Counted from the first letter of the stretch, positions 42,788 to 52,184 are shown. The stretch is DNA of 64,000 nucleotides from CAWBJP01 sp044867425 (GCA_044867425.1 JBIOUX010000208.1:1-64000); one strand, 5' to 3'. A program made the numbers and translations. Notes: generated by a model from the sequence alone, not told the origin.

Positions 42788-42847
42788 GTACAAGCCGCAA
42801 CCGGCATGACCGGGCCGGTTGTACCTCGCTGGGTGGCGTTGAGGTAC
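42788..42847 (+). promoter_or_regulatory. Possible switching leader of the GH57 operon
   Basis: The segment TTGTACCTC (42819-42827) can pair with GTACAA (42788-42793), at the predicted 5' end of the mRNA, or with GAGGTAC (42841-42847). The pairings exclude each other, an arrangement used by attenuators and riboswitch expression platforms. GAGGAA at 42884-42889 is the ribosome binding site. Confidence 0.3.
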
Positions 42848-42899
42848 TGCCGGAGTTGTCGGCGCGCTTTAGGTCCGACGCCGCGAGGAACCACGCATC

Positions 42900-45077
42900 G
42901 TGACCCAACACTCCGTCGTACCCCGAGGTCCGGGCACTGCTCCCGCTCTCGCGCTCGTCCACCACGGACACCAGCATCTGATCACCGACGGCTATGACAA
43001 CCACGAGGGACTCTCGGAGGTTTTGGAGTCCTTTACCGCCGTCCTCGCCCTCCATCTCCGTTATCGCGTGCCGCTCAACCTGCACCTGTCGGGCACGCTG
43101 CTGCAGGCCGCCGCTTGGCACGCGCCGGAGTTCTTCGGCTGGGTCGAGGCGCTCCGTGACGAGGGGCTGGTGGAGGTGCTCGGCAGCGCCTACTCCCAGC
43201 CGGTCATGACCCTCTTCAGCCCCGAGCACAACCTCCGTCAGGTGGCGGAGGAGCTGGATCTTCTCCAGCGCCACCTCGGAGTCGAAGCGAGCGACGTGTC
43301 CGGGTTCTGGGTGCCCGAGCGGGTCTGGGACACCGCCTCCCTGGCGCCGGCCCTCTGCAGTCCCGACCTGGCCAACGGCGGCTACCGGTACGTACTCGTC
43401 GACGACCGGCTGGCCTACCCGGCCGCCGAGCGAGCCGGCTTCGACCGGGGCACCGCCCCCGGACGCTCTCCCGTGCCCGCGTCTGCCGCCGGCCCGCCTC
43501 CCGGCCGTCCCGACGATGCCGTCGCTCCGAACGGCAGGCGCGACGGGCGCCACCTCCGACCCTGGCGGATGGGAGGAGCGCACGACCTGGTGGCCCTTCC
43601 GATCTCGGGGGATCTGCGCTACGCCATCCCTCCGAGAGACCCGGCTGCCTGGCGTCTCCTGTTCGACACGCTCGAAGCCGTACGCGGCGCGGGAGCGGGA
43701 GCCCTCGCCCTCTACGCGGACGACCTGGAGAAGACAGCGGCGGTAGGACCCTGGACCCACGGGCCCTGGCGCCGGGCCGATGTCGACGCCTACGAAGGAC
43801 TGCTGCGGTGGCTGGCCGGCACCGATAAGGTCGAAACCGTGCTGCTGACTCCCTGGCTGGCCGCCCATCCTCCGACGGCCACACGAGCCGTGGAAGCGGG
43901 CACCTTCTATGAGCTCGCCGCCGGGGGGGCGGGCGAGGATTACCGGCGCTGGTGGGCGTCAGGGTCCTACGCCCCCTACCGGGCGTACCTGGAACGCCTC
44001 GAGGTGACGCTGGTCACCGGCCCTCCGCTCTCCCGCCCGTCGGTCAACGGCTCGGGTCCCGGCCCCGCCCGCCGGCTGTGGGAGCTGGCCTGGTTGCAGC
44101 TCATGGCCGCCTCCTACGAGACCGCTTGGCACGGGCTGGGGGCGGGGCCCGACGAGCCCGCCCCGTGGGCCCGGGCCACCGCCTCTCACGCCCGCTCCGC
44201 CCTGCACACCGTGGCCGCCGCCCGTTTCAGCCAAGGCTCGACCGGGACGGAGGGCTCCGCTGGAATGCCGTGGGCATCCCCGGCCCCTGACATCTCCGGG
44301 GTCTGGGGTGCCCCCGACCTCACAACGCCGCGTGTGTGGAGCTCCGATCTCGACGCCGACGGCGAGATCGAGGTCATCCTGGCCAACGAGCGGATCTTCG
44401 CCGTGCTCTCGCCCCGCTTCGGGGGCCGCCTCGTGGCCCTCTACGACCTGCACGCCGGGGCCCTGGTGGTGGGGAACCCCGCCGACGACTGGAACTGGCA
44501 GGAGGAGCTCAACCGTTACATGGAGGTACCGGCCAACCACCCCGGCGCACTGGCTGACGTCGGCCATGAGAACGAACGCTGGGAGCTGGCCGCCACCCGT
44601 TTCCTGGCCGAGGGGGGTGTGGAGGCGGAGCTCCGCCACGTCGAAGCCGGATCGCCGTTGTTCGGTTCCACCAAGCGCGTCCGGCTCCTCCGAGACGGCT
44701 CCCATCTGGAGGTGGCCTACGAGCTGGCCGACGCGCCCGAGCGTTTCCAGGTGGAGCTCGGCCTCTCCCCGGACTACCTGACGCTGCTGCGCGAAGGGCG
44801 AGATGCGGTCCGGGCGCTCCACGGCGCTCGCCGGCGGGGTTTCGCCGCCGGGGCGGCGGCGGTGTGGGTCGAGCTCCCCGAGGACGAGCCACTGGTCTGG
44901 GAGCCCCCACCCACCCGTCCCGCCGGCCACGTGCTCGTCCTGCGGGCGGCCGCCTACCGGCCGTCGTTCATCCTCCGCCTCGGCGTCGGCGACCCGCCGG
45001 AGCCCGACGAGATCGACCTGCGGGTGGCTGCCCCCGGCCAGCGCCTGACGGCACCCAGCCCGGGAGGACCGGGATGA
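42900..45077 (+). CDS. Family 57 glycoside hydrolase/alpha-glucanotransferase-like enzyme
   Basis: A 725-residue GH57-like protein. The N-terminal (beta/alpha)7 barrel has VHHGHQHLI, LNLHLSGTLLQ, FWVPERVWD with the probable nucleophile Glu140, and YADDLEK with the probable acid/base Asp274 or Asp275. An insertion of about 40 residues (Pro/Gly/Arg-rich, near 185-225) separates the barrel parts. A C-terminal beta-sandwich starts near 465 (SDLDADGEIEVILANERIF). The family acts on alpha-glucans, and there is no signal peptide, so it is cytoplasmic. GTG 42900 has GAGGAA upstream. It overlaps the ABC gene (ATGA). Confidence 0.82.
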   Translation: MTQHSVVPRGPGTAPALALVHHGHQHLITDGYDNHEGLSEVLESFTAVLALHLRYRVPLNLHLSGTLLQAAAWHAPEFFGWVEALRDEGLVEVLGSAYSQPVMTLFSPEHNLRQVAEELDLLQRHLGVEASDVSGFWVPERVWDTASLAPALCSPDLANGGYRYVLVDDRLAYPAAERAGFDRGTAPGRSPVPASAAGPPPGRPDDAVAPNGRRDGRHLRPWRMGGAHDLVALPISGDLRYAIPPRDPAAWRLLFDTLEAVRGAGAGALALYADDLEKTAAVGPWTHGPWRRADVDAYEGLLRWLAGTDKVETVLLTPWLAAHPPTATRAVEAGTFYELAAGGAGEDYRRWWASGSYAPYRAYLERLEVTLVTGPPLSRPSVNGSGPGPARRLWELAWLQLMAASYETAWHGLGAGPDEPAPWARATASHARSALHTVAAARFSQGSTGTEGSAGMPWASPAPDISGVWGAPDLTTPRVWSSDLDADGEIEVILANERIFAVLSPRFGGRLVALYDLHAGALVVGNPADDWNWQEELNRYMEVPANHPGALADVGHENERWELAATRFLAEGGVEAELRHVEAGSPLFGSTKRVRLLRDGSHLEVAYELADAPERFQVELGLSPDYLTLLREGRDAVRALHGARRRGFAAGAAAVWVELPEDEPLVWEPPPTRPAGHVLVLRAAAYRPSFILRLGVGDPPEPDEIDLRVAAPGQRLTAPSPGGPG

Positions 45078-46948
45078 CCCGCCGGGCCGGGGCCTCCGCC
45101 CGTTTCGGGCTGCGCCAGGCGCTGCGCGTCTTCGGGCCCTTCGCCCGACCCCACCTGCCCGCCCTGGCCCTGGCCCTGGTGCTCGTCCTGGCCAATACCG
45201 CCTTCCGTCTGGCCAAGCCCTGGCCCCTCGCCTTCCTCGTCGACGAGGTGCTCGGCCGCCGCCGCTCCGATGCCAGTTTCGAGCTGCTCGTGATCGTCGT
45301 GGTGGTGGCGGTGGTGGCCCTGGCCGTCCTCGAGGCCGGCGTCGGCTTCGTCCGCACGTACCTCATGCAGACGGTGGGCCAGAAGGTGGCCTTCCGGATT
45401 CGCGTCGCCCTGTACGAGCACCTGCAACGGCTGTCGCTGGCCTTCCACGACCGGGCCCAGACCGGGGAGCTGATGACCCGGGTCACCCGGGACGCCGATC
45501 CCGTCCAGGAGCTCGTCACCGACAACCTGCTGGAGGCCGTCGCCTCCGCCCTCCTCGGCGTGGGGATGGTGGTGATCACCCTCACCCTCGACTGGCGGCT
45601 CTCCCTCGTCCTGCTGGCCATGACCCCGCTCATGGCCGTGACCAACGCCCGCTTCCGCCGGCGCATCAAGGCGGCCGAGGTCCAGGCCCGCAACCGGGAG
45701 GGCGACATGACCTCCCTCACCCAGGAGACCCTCGCCTCCATGCGCCTGGTCAAGGTCTTCGGCCGGGAACGCCACGAGACCGCCCGCTTCGAGTCGGCCG
45801 GCGGGCAGGCGCTGGCCGCCAACTTGGCCCTGTCCCGCACCGAGTCGGCCTTCTCGTCGTGGCTGGGCGTGGTGCCCTCCTTGGGGCTGGCGGCCTTGCT
45901 GGCGCTGGGCGCCCACGAGGTCCGCGCCGGGCGTCTCGAGCTGGGCGAGCTGCTCGTCTTCACGTCCTACCTGCGAGACTTCTACGGACCGACCCGGGCC
46001 CTGTCCCGCCTGGCGGCCAAGGCCAGCCGGACCAGCGTGCGGGCCGAGCGCATCGCCGAGATCCTGGCCACTCCACTGGCCGTCACCGACCTGCCCGGCG
46101 CCCGCCCCGCCCCCCGCCTGTCGGGGGCGGTCACCTTCCAGTCGGTGACCTTCGCCTACGTCCCCGGCCGCCCCGTCCTCCACGACGTGAACCTGGAGGT
46201 TCCCGCCGGGCAGGTGGTGGCCCTGGTCGGGGCCACCGGCGCGGGCAAGACCACGCTGGCCGGCCTGGTGCCCCGCCTCTACGACCCCGATCAGGGAGCG
46301 GTGCTCATCGACGGGATCGACATTCGCAGCTTCACCCTGGAGAGCCTCCAGGCCCAGGTGGCGGTGGTCCCCCAGGAATCGGTCCTGCTGCGGGCCACGG
46401 TGGCCGAGAACATCGCCTACGGCCGACCGGACGCCACCCGGGCCGAGATCGAGGCGGCCGCCCGGGCGGCCAACGCCCACGGCTTCGTCACCGCCCTCCC
46501 CCTCGGTTACGACACGCTCGTCGACGAACGCGGCGAGACGCTGTCGGGGGGTCAGCGCCAGCGCCTGGCCATCGCCCGGGCCCTGGTACGCCAAGCTCCC
46601 ATCCTCATCCTGGATGAACCGACCTCGGGACTCGATGTCCGCTCGGAGCGACTGGTCCTCGACGCCGTGGAGCGCCTGATGGCCGAGCGCACGGTCATCG
46701 TCATCGCCCACCGGCTCTCCACCGTGCGCCGGGCCGACGTCATCGTCTTCCTGGAAGAGGGACGAGTGGTGGAGCAGGGCAGCCACCACGAGCTTCTGGA
46801 ACGGGGGGGACGCTACGCCGAGCTCGTCGCCCTCTCCGCCGGTGACGCCCTCGCCGACGGCTCGACGACGGCCATGGGGAACGGGCGGGCGAACCCCGGC
46901 AACAGCGAAGTCGGTGCCAGCGGCGCGCCGAGCAAAGGAGACCGATGA
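45074..46948 (+). CDS. ABC exporter (fused permease-ATPase)
   Basis: A 624-residue half exporter of the MsbA/ABCB type. Six helices span about residues 25-310. The nucleotide-binding domain has Walker A GATGAGKTT, the Q-loop in AVVPQESVLLRATV, the signature TLSGGQRQRLAIARAL and Walker B ILILDEPTSGLD. It should function as a homodimer that flips or exports a lipid, glycolipid or peptide. Position between the GH57 enzyme and the APH-fold proteins suggests its cargo is the product of this cluster. The start overlaps the GH57 stop, and its stop overlaps the next start (ATGA). Confidence 0.92.
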   Translation: MTRRAGASARFGLRQALRVFGPFARPHLPALALALVLVLANTAFRLAKPWPLAFLVDEVLGRRRSDASFELLVIVVVVAVVALAVLEAGVGFVRTYLMQTVGQKVAFRIRVALYEHLQRLSLAFHDRAQTGELMTRVTRDADPVQELVTDNLLEAVASALLGVGMVVITLTLDWRLSLVLLAMTPLMAVTNARFRRRIKAAEVQARNREGDMTSLTQETLASMRLVKVFGRERHETARFESAGGQALAANLALSRTESAFSSWLGVVPSLGLAALLALGAHEVRAGRLELGELLVFTSYLRDFYGPTRALSRLAAKASRTSVRAERIAEILATPLAVTDLPGARPAPRLSGAVTFQSVTFAYVPGRPVLHDVNLEVPAGQVVALVGATGAGKTTLAGLVPRLYDPDQGAVLIDGIDIRSFTLESLQAQVAVVPQESVLLRATVAENIAYGRPDATRAEIEAAARAANAHGFVTALPLGYDTLVDERGETLSGGQRQRLAIARALVRQAPILILDEPTSGLDVRSERLVLDAVERLMAERTVIVIAHRLSTVRRADVIVFLEEGRVVEQGSHHELLERGGRYAELVALSAGDALADGSTTAMGNGRANPGNSEVGASGAPSKGDR

Positions 46949-48006
46949 GCATCACCAAGGATGTGAAGCAGGAGCTGGGACGGCGGGTGGCCACCGCCTC
47001 GGGGGAGGCGTTCCTGGAGGCCCGCTTCCGGCCCCTCGTGGAGACGGCCAACGCGCTCACCCCCGGGGACACCCCGTACCCCGGCGGCGCCGGCAACGGC
47101 CACGGCGGCGGCTGGGCGGTGCGCGTGATCCAGCTCGACTCCACCGGGGCGGCCACGGTCGAGGTCCGCCGCAACGGCGGCCGGGCGGTCTTCGCCAAGT
47201 TCTTCCCCCCCGGCACCGACGGCAAAGCCATCCACGACAAGCTCCTGGCCCTGCGGGAGGCGGCATTCGGGGCCGGCTCCCCTTACCAGGTGGTGAAGCC
47301 CCTGGCCTGGCTGCCTGAGCTCGACCTGCTGGTGTGCGCCGAGGCGCTGGGCCCCTCGGTGGCCGACGTACTGGCGGGCGACGACCCTGCCGCCCGCCTG
47401 AGGGCGGTGGGGGAGGCGGCCACCTGGCTGGGGCGGCTCCACTCCACGCCGCTGCGGATCGGCAAGCCCCACTCCCTCATCGTCTCGACCGAGATCCTGT
47501 CCCTCACCCGCCGCCTGGCCAAGGTGGCCACGGAGCATCCCGGCTACGTGACCGAGGCGTTGGTCATGATCGAGCAGCTGGAGACCCTGGCCCTCGACAC
47601 GATCGACGGGCTGGCGGTGCAGAGCCACGGCCAGTACCGCCCCATCCATGTCTTCCTCGGCGGAGGGTCAACGACGGTGATCGATCTGGACCGGTCCCGA
47701 CCCGCCGACCCGGCCCGGGACACGGCGGAGTTCCTCCATCGCCTGCGGCGCCAGCTCTCGGGGGACGGCCGGCCCGCCGAGGATGTGGAGGCGGCCACCG
47801 CCGCGTTCCTCGACGCCTACCGGGCGGCGGTCCCCGACCCCGAGGTGTGGCTGGCCAACTTGCGCTTCCACTGGGCGCGTTACGTGTTCCACTCCATGAA
47901 CCGGAAGCTGAAGAAGGGCGACAGCCCCGAAGACGACCGCGCCGTGGACACCTACCGGGCCGACTTCGGGGCCCTCGTCGAGGGCCGGCTCCTCCCGGAG
48001 GCGTGA
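46945..48006 (+). CDS. APH-fold phosphotransferase-like protein, pseudokinase (type A)
   Basis: A 353-residue protein of the aminoglycoside/choline kinase fold. The N-lobe includes VFAKFFPPGTDGKA, and then come VVKPLAWLPELDLLVC, AATWLGRLHSTP and TTVIDLDRSRPADPARD. The catalytic loop that should read HGDxxxxN is HGQYRPIH: both the base Asp and the metal-binding Asn are gone. The downstream metal-site Asp in VIDLD is kept. It is homologous to the protein encoded at 57190, which has an intact loop. It may bind ATP or a substrate without phosphorylating it, or use other residues. AAAGGAG precedes the ATG. Confidence 0.82.
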   Translation: MSITKDVKQELGRRVATASGEAFLEARFRPLVETANALTPGDTPYPGGAGNGHGGGWAVRVIQLDSTGAATVEVRRNGGRAVFAKFFPPGTDGKAIHDKLLALREAAFGAGSPYQVVKPLAWLPELDLLVCAEALGPSVADVLAGDDPAARLRAVGEAATWLGRLHSTPLRIGKPHSLIVSTEILSLTRRLAKVATEHPGYVTEALVMIEQLETLALDTIDGLAVQSHGQYRPIHVFLGGGSTTVIDLDRSRPADPARDTAEFLHRLRRQLSGDGRPAEDVEAATAAFLDAYRAAVPDPEVWLANLRFHWARYVFHSMNRKLKKGDSPEDDRAVDTYRADFGALVEGRLLPEA

Positions 48007-48010
48007 GACG

Positions 48011-49033
48011 TTGAGCCACTGTGGCCTTCCCCTGGCCGCCCTGCGGGGCGCCTTCGACGTGGGAGACTGGCGAGAGGTCCAGCCCCTCCCCGCCGGCAAG
48101 AGCCAGCACTACCTGCTCACCACGACGTTGGGGCGCTTCGTGCTGCGGCGCTCCTACCGGTCCAAGACGTTCGACGAGGTGCGCTTCGAGCACGAGCTGG
48201 TGGCGCACCTGCGGGCCCGCGGTTTCCCCGGGCCGGAGTTCGTCCCCACCGTGGAAGGCGAGCCGTGCGCGCCGGTGGACGGGCGGCTGTGGCGCATGGC
48301 GCTGTTCGTGGCCGGACGCCCAGCCTCGGCCGAGATCCCCGGCCACGTCGAGGCGGTGGCCGAGGCCCTGGCCCGATATCACCAGCTGGTGGCGGACTTC
48401 TCGGCCGGCGTCCCCGCCCCCGACGCTCCGCTGGTGCCCGCCGCTCTCGCCGAGCGCCTGGGGGCGGTCCCGACCGAAGAGCGGTTCCTGGCCGCGCTGC
48501 CGGAGGGCCTGGCCGCCCCGCTGCGCTTCGCCCTGGCCGAGGGAAAGGCGGTCCACCGTCGCCTGGAGGAGCTCTACCGAATCCTGCCCCTGACCACCAT
48601 CCACGCCGGTTGCCGGCGGGGCAGCGCCCTGTTCGACGGCGGACGTCTGCTCGTGGTCCTCGACTTCGACAGCGCCCACCACGAAGCCCGGGCCCTGGAC
48701 GTGGCCGTGGCCGTCCACGACTTCGCCAAGGTCTACGGCGACCCCGCCTCCCCGGACTACAAGGTGCACCTCGACCCCGCGGTGGCGGCCCGCTTCGTCG
48801 GTGCCTACCAGGCCGTCTCGCCTCTGGCACCCGAAGAGCTGGAAGCCGTCCCCCTGCTGCTGGTGGCCAAGCGACTCAAGCGCGCTCTGGGCCGTTACAC
48901 CCGGCTGCTGGCGGGCGAGGCCCTGTCGGGCAACGACCTGCGCAAGATCGCCCTGGAGCTGGCCCGGGTCCGCTCCCTGGCGCACGACGGGGGTCTGGCG
49001 CCGGCCATGGCCGCCGCGGCAGGTCCGAAGTGA
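48011..49033 (+). CDS. APH-fold phosphotransferase-like protein, pseudokinase (type B)
   Basis: A 340-residue APH-fold protein. N-lobe strands GKSQHYLLTTTLGRFVLRRS and FEHELVAHLRARGFPGPEFV fit the fold, ALARYHQLV marks the hinge, and VVLDFDSAHHEARALDVAVA is the metal segment. The catalytic loop reads HAGCRRGS in place of HGDxxxxN, so Asp and Asn are both missing. It is homologous to the protein encoded at 55307 (type B). TTG start at 48011 with GGAGG at 47997-48001. Its stop overlaps the alternative ATG of the next gene at 49033. Confidence 0.8.
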   Translation: MSHCGLPLAALRGAFDVGDWREVQPLPAGKSQHYLLTTTLGRFVLRRSYRSKTFDEVRFEHELVAHLRARGFPGPEFVPTVEGEPCAPVDGRLWRMALFVAGRPASAEIPGHVEAVAEALARYHQLVADFSAGVPAPDAPLVPAALAERLGAVPTEERFLAALPEGLAAPLRFALAEGKAVHRRLEELYRILPLTTIHAGCRRGSALFDGGRLLVVLDFDSAHHEARALDVAVAVHDFAKVYGDPASPDYKVHLDPAVAARFVGAYQAVSPLAPEELEAVPLLLVAKRLKRALGRYTRLLAGEALSGNDLRKIALELARVRSLAHDGGLAPAMAAAAGPK

Positions 49034-49053
49034 TGCAGAGGGAGAACCCACCG

Positions 49054-50880
49054 ATGCATTTCGTGGTGGTCTGCGTCGACGCCCTGCGGGCCGACCACCT
49101 GGGCTGCTACGCAGGAACCGACCGGGGCACGCCCCACATCGACCGCCTGGCGGCCGACGGTGTGCAGTTCGCCAACGCCATCAGCCAGGCGTCCTGGACC
49201 CACCCGTCGATGGCGTCGATGATGACCGGGCTCTATCCCAGCCAACACGTCATGACCGGAGCGCGCAAGGAAAGGGACGCTTCCACCAAGCTCATCGCCC
49301 TCAACGCTGCCCTGCCGACCCTGGCGGGCTGCCTCCGGGAGGCGGGGTACACCACGGCCGCCTTCGTAGCCGGCAACGCCTACCTGAAGCCCGAGTTCGG
49401 CATCACCCGGGGCTTCGACCACCTCGACTGGCGCACCACCATTGACGGGAGCGCCGTGGTGGACGGGTTCGCCCACTGGCTGGAGACCACGGAGGAGAGA
49501 CGGTCGTTCGCCTACCTGCACCTCATGGACGCGCACAGTCCCCTCCCCCAGGAGCTCTACGCCTCCCGACCCATGGTCGACCGCGGCGTGGATGTCGCCG
49601 GCAGCGATGCGGGGCTCGACACCCTGCTCGGCTACTACGCCGCCGGCGTGCGCCGGGCCGACGCCCACGTCGGCCGCGTCCTGGCACTGCTCGAGAGGCG
49701 GGGTCGGCTGGGTGACACCTGGGTGATCCTCACGGCAGACCATGGCGAGGAGCTCAACGAGCACGGCGTGATGCTGAGCCACGGCCAGAGCCTGTACCGG
49801 CAGCTGGTGTGGGTCCCGCTGGTCGTGCGCCTGCCAGGAAGACAGGGAGCGGGAAGGGCCCCGGCCCAGCCCGTCGCGCACATCGACCTGCTGCCCACCA
49901 TCCTCCAGGTCGCCGCCGCGCCCGTCCACGACGTGCCGGGGCGGAGCCTGCTGCCCCTGCTCCTGGGACCCGACGGCCACGCCCCGACGAACGGGCACGG
50001 CCCGGCCCCGGGCACCGGCGACCCCGCCGCCTTCAGCGAGCTCCTGAAGCGGGTGCGCTACAGCCGCTCGGTCACCACCACCGAGTACCAGTTCATCGAG
50101 ACGTTCCACGTGTCGAAGATGCCACCCGCCATGGTCGCCGACCTTCACCCCGGCGTGGCCGTGGAGGTCAAGGGCCAGCCGGTGGGGGGGTGCGATTTCC
50201 TCCCCACCAAGGTGACCATCGGAGTGCCGGGCGACGACAAGCTGCTCGGGTCGGTGGAGGCCATCGACGTCTCGGCGGCCACGGTCACGATCCTGGGCTG
50301 CACCGTCGAGATCGACGCCGGCACCCAGATGGTCGGGCTGGACAAGGCGCCCTTCTCGCTCGCCGAGGTGTCGGTCGGCGACCGCCTCAACATCGCGCTG
50401 GATCCTCCGCCCGGGATCCGGGGTGTCCCGGAAGACGCGGGCGCCGGGCGACGGGCCCGTGAAGTCATGTGGCGTAAGGCGGGTGGCGAGTCGAAGCTCG
50501 AAGGTCCGGTGGAAGCCGTCGAAGAGCGGGGGGACGGCACGGTCACGGTCCGGGTGCTGGGACGGGCGGTGCACGTCGACCCGGGCCGGGTACGGCTGGT
50601 GCACCGGGACCCGGCCGCTCGCCGTTGGCGCCGGGAGGACGTCCTGGCGATGGTGGCGGCCGGCAACTACCTCGGCCGGGAACAGGAGCTCTACCGGTTC
50701 AGCGTCGACCCGGAGGAGATGACGAACCTCGTGGACGAGGAACCGGAAGTGGCGCGCGCCCTGGAGGAGCGCCTCGCCACCTGGGCCAGGAGCATCGCCG
50801 GAACGCAGGCTCCCGGTGAGCTGGTGGAGCTCGATCCCGAGACGGAGGAACAGCTCCGGAAACTCGGCTATCTCGCCTGA
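49054..50880 (+). CDS. AlkP-superfamily hydrolase/transferase with inserted beta modules
   Basis: A 608-residue cytoplasmic-looking member of the sulfatase/AlkP superfamily. Metal site: VVVCVDALRADHLGCY. Nucleophile turn: SWTHPSMASMMTG, with Thr where sulfatases have the formylglycine Cys or Ser. Later metal ligands: LTADHGEELNEHG. It is thus more likely a phosphodiesterase or phospho-transferase than a sulfatase. Two beta-rich segments, about 394-450 (GSVEAIDVSAATVTILG) and 479-530 (GPVEAVEERGDGTVTV), resemble DUF5666 and interrupt the family C terminus (YRFSVDPEEMTNL). AGGGAG fixes ATG 49054; ATG 49033 is possible. Last gene of the GH57 operon. Confidence 0.82.
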   Translation: MHFVVVCVDALRADHLGCYAGTDRGTPHIDRLAADGVQFANAISQASWTHPSMASMMTGLYPSQHVMTGARKERDASTKLIALNAALPTLAGCLREAGYTTAAFVAGNAYLKPEFGITRGFDHLDWRTTIDGSAVVDGFAHWLETTEERRSFAYLHLMDAHSPLPQELYASRPMVDRGVDVAGSDAGLDTLLGYYAAGVRRADAHVGRVLALLERRGRLGDTWVILTADHGEELNEHGVMLSHGQSLYRQLVWVPLVVRLPGRQGAGRAPAQPVAHIDLLPTILQVAAAPVHDVPGRSLLPLLLGPDGHAPTNGHGPAPGTGDPAAFSELLKRVRYSRSVTTTEYQFIETFHVSKMPPAMVADLHPGVAVEVKGQPVGGCDFLPTKVTIGVPGDDKLLGSVEAIDVSAATVTILGCTVEIDAGTQMVGLDKAPFSLAEVSVGDRLNIALDPPPGIRGVPEDAGAGRRAREVMWRKAGGESKLEGPVEAVEERGDGTVTVRVLGRAVHVDPGRVRLVHRDPAARRWRREDVLAMVAAGNYLGREQELYRFSVDPEEMTNLVDEEPEVARALEERLATWARSIAGTQAPGELVELDPETEEQLRKLGYLA

Positions 50881-52184
50881 CCGCCGGAGGCTGCCTCGGC
50901 TCGGACGCCCCGGGGCGCGGACCCTGGTGGCTTGGTGGCAGGTGGGGTTTCGATCGAGAAGTCGGTCCATACGACGTAGACGAAGCCGTTGGCGGCGTCG
51001 ACGGCGAGCGACACGTCGTCCGAGCTGCCCCGGGTCCGACTCACGTTCTGGACGGCCTGGAAGGTCGCCCCGTCGTCGGCGCTGCGCCGGAGGAAGATGT
51101 CGCTGCGCCCCGTCGTCGTGTCCGACCAGGCGACGTACACGTTGTGACCGGCGGCCACCACCCTCGGTTTGCCGCAGTCGCCCGGGTTCCCGGAGAGGTT
51201 GACCGGCGGTTCCCACGTGGCGCCTCGGTCAGTGCTGCGGTGATACAGGACCTCGCTGTCGAAGAGGCCGGCAGGATCGGCCGGGATGCAGCTCACCACG
51301 TGCACCACCTGGCCGCTGGCGGCCACGCTCGGCCTGCGGGACGGCACCTCAGCCGGGAGGAGGAGAGCGGCGCTGAAGGTCTCGCCTCCGTCGTCGCTGC
51401 GGGCATAGCCCACCCGGTCGTCGCTTTCGTCGAGGTCGGCACGGCGGTCCTCCCATACGGCGTGGACGTCGGTGCCGGAGACGGCCAGTGCCGCCCCCAC
51501 CTGCTGGAGCGGGTCGCGGCTGAGATCGGCAGGGTTCATCCACGACTTGCCGCCGTCGGTGCTGCGGCGGGAGAAGACGTCGTCGTCGGTGTCGTTCAGG
51601 GCGTCCTCGAAGGCCACGGCCACGAAGGTCCCGGTGGCGGCGATGTCAGGGTCCCGGGTGTGGCGGTCGGCGGTCCCGCTCACGTTCCCCCGCGCGCCGA
51701 AGGTGGCGCCCCGGTCGGTGCTCGAGCGCCCGTAGATCTCGTCGCCGTCGACGGCGGGGTCGGGTCGCCCCTGGTCGTCGAGGAAGGCCTCCGCCCACAC
51801 CACGTGCACCCGATCGCCCGTCACGGCCAGGTCGGGCTCGGCCGAGTCGCCCTCCGTCCGGCTCAGGTTGACGGGCGCCTCGAAGCCGACGCCCCCGTCG
51901 GGACTGCGACGGTAGACGACCTCTCCGTCGTCGCCCTCCCTCCAGACCACGTGGACGGTCCCGGCGTCGGCCGCCACCTGGGCGAGCTCGCTCATGGCGG
52001 CGTCGCTGCTCAGATTGGCGGAGTCGCCGAAACTCGCGCCACCGTCGGTGCTTCGGGCGTAGAAGACCCGACTGGCGGCTCGGGCCGACGCCGGCGGTGC
52101 CGGAAGCAGGAGCGCCAGGAGACCCAGGGTCCCCCCCACCGCCGGAAAGATCGTGCCGTGGCGTTGCCCACCCCTCGTGCCCAT
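50868..52184 (-). CDS. Secreted BNR/Asp-box repeat protein, paralogue 3
   Basis: A 438-residue exported protein: signal peptide (PAVGGTLGLLALLLPAPPASA) then an Asp-box propeller (YARSTDGGASF, YRRSPDGGVGF, SRRSTDGGKSW, YHRSTDRGATW, LRRSADDGATF) that fills the rest. It lacks the C-terminal module of the two larger paralogues at 37.6-42.6 kb. Probably binds surface glycans or proteins. Its 3' end overlaps the convergent AlkP gene by 13 bases. ATG 52184 is preferred; a start near 52308 would add a second hydrophobic stretch and run into the divergent promoter. Confidence 0.78.
   Translation of the reverse strand: MGTRGGQRHGTIFPAVGGTLGLLALLLPAPPASARAASRVFYARSTDGGASFGDSANLSSDAAMSELAQVAADAGTVHVVWREGDDGEVVYRRSPDGGVGFEAPVNLSRTEGDSAEPDLAVTGDRVHVVWAEAFLDDQGRPDPAVDGDEIYGRSSTDRGATFGARGNVSGTADRHTRDPDIAATGTFVAVAFEDALNDTDDDVFSRRSTDGGKSWMNPADLSRDPLQQVGAALAVSGTDVHAVWEDRRADLDESDDRVGYARSDDGGETFSAALLLPAEVPSRRPSVAASGQVVHVVSCIPADPAGLFDSEVLYHRSTDRGATWEPPVNLSGNPGDCGKPRVVAAGHNVYVAWSDTTTGRSDIFLRRSADDGATFQAVQNVSRTRGSSDDVSLAVDAANGFVYVVWTDFSIETPPATKPPGSAPRGVRAEAASGGQAR

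Noticed and set aside
49054..50880. Calling the AlkP-superfamily gene a sulfatase because a sulfotransferase lies nearby
   Set aside because: The formylglycine Cys/Ser position is Thr, so sulfatase activity is not supported.
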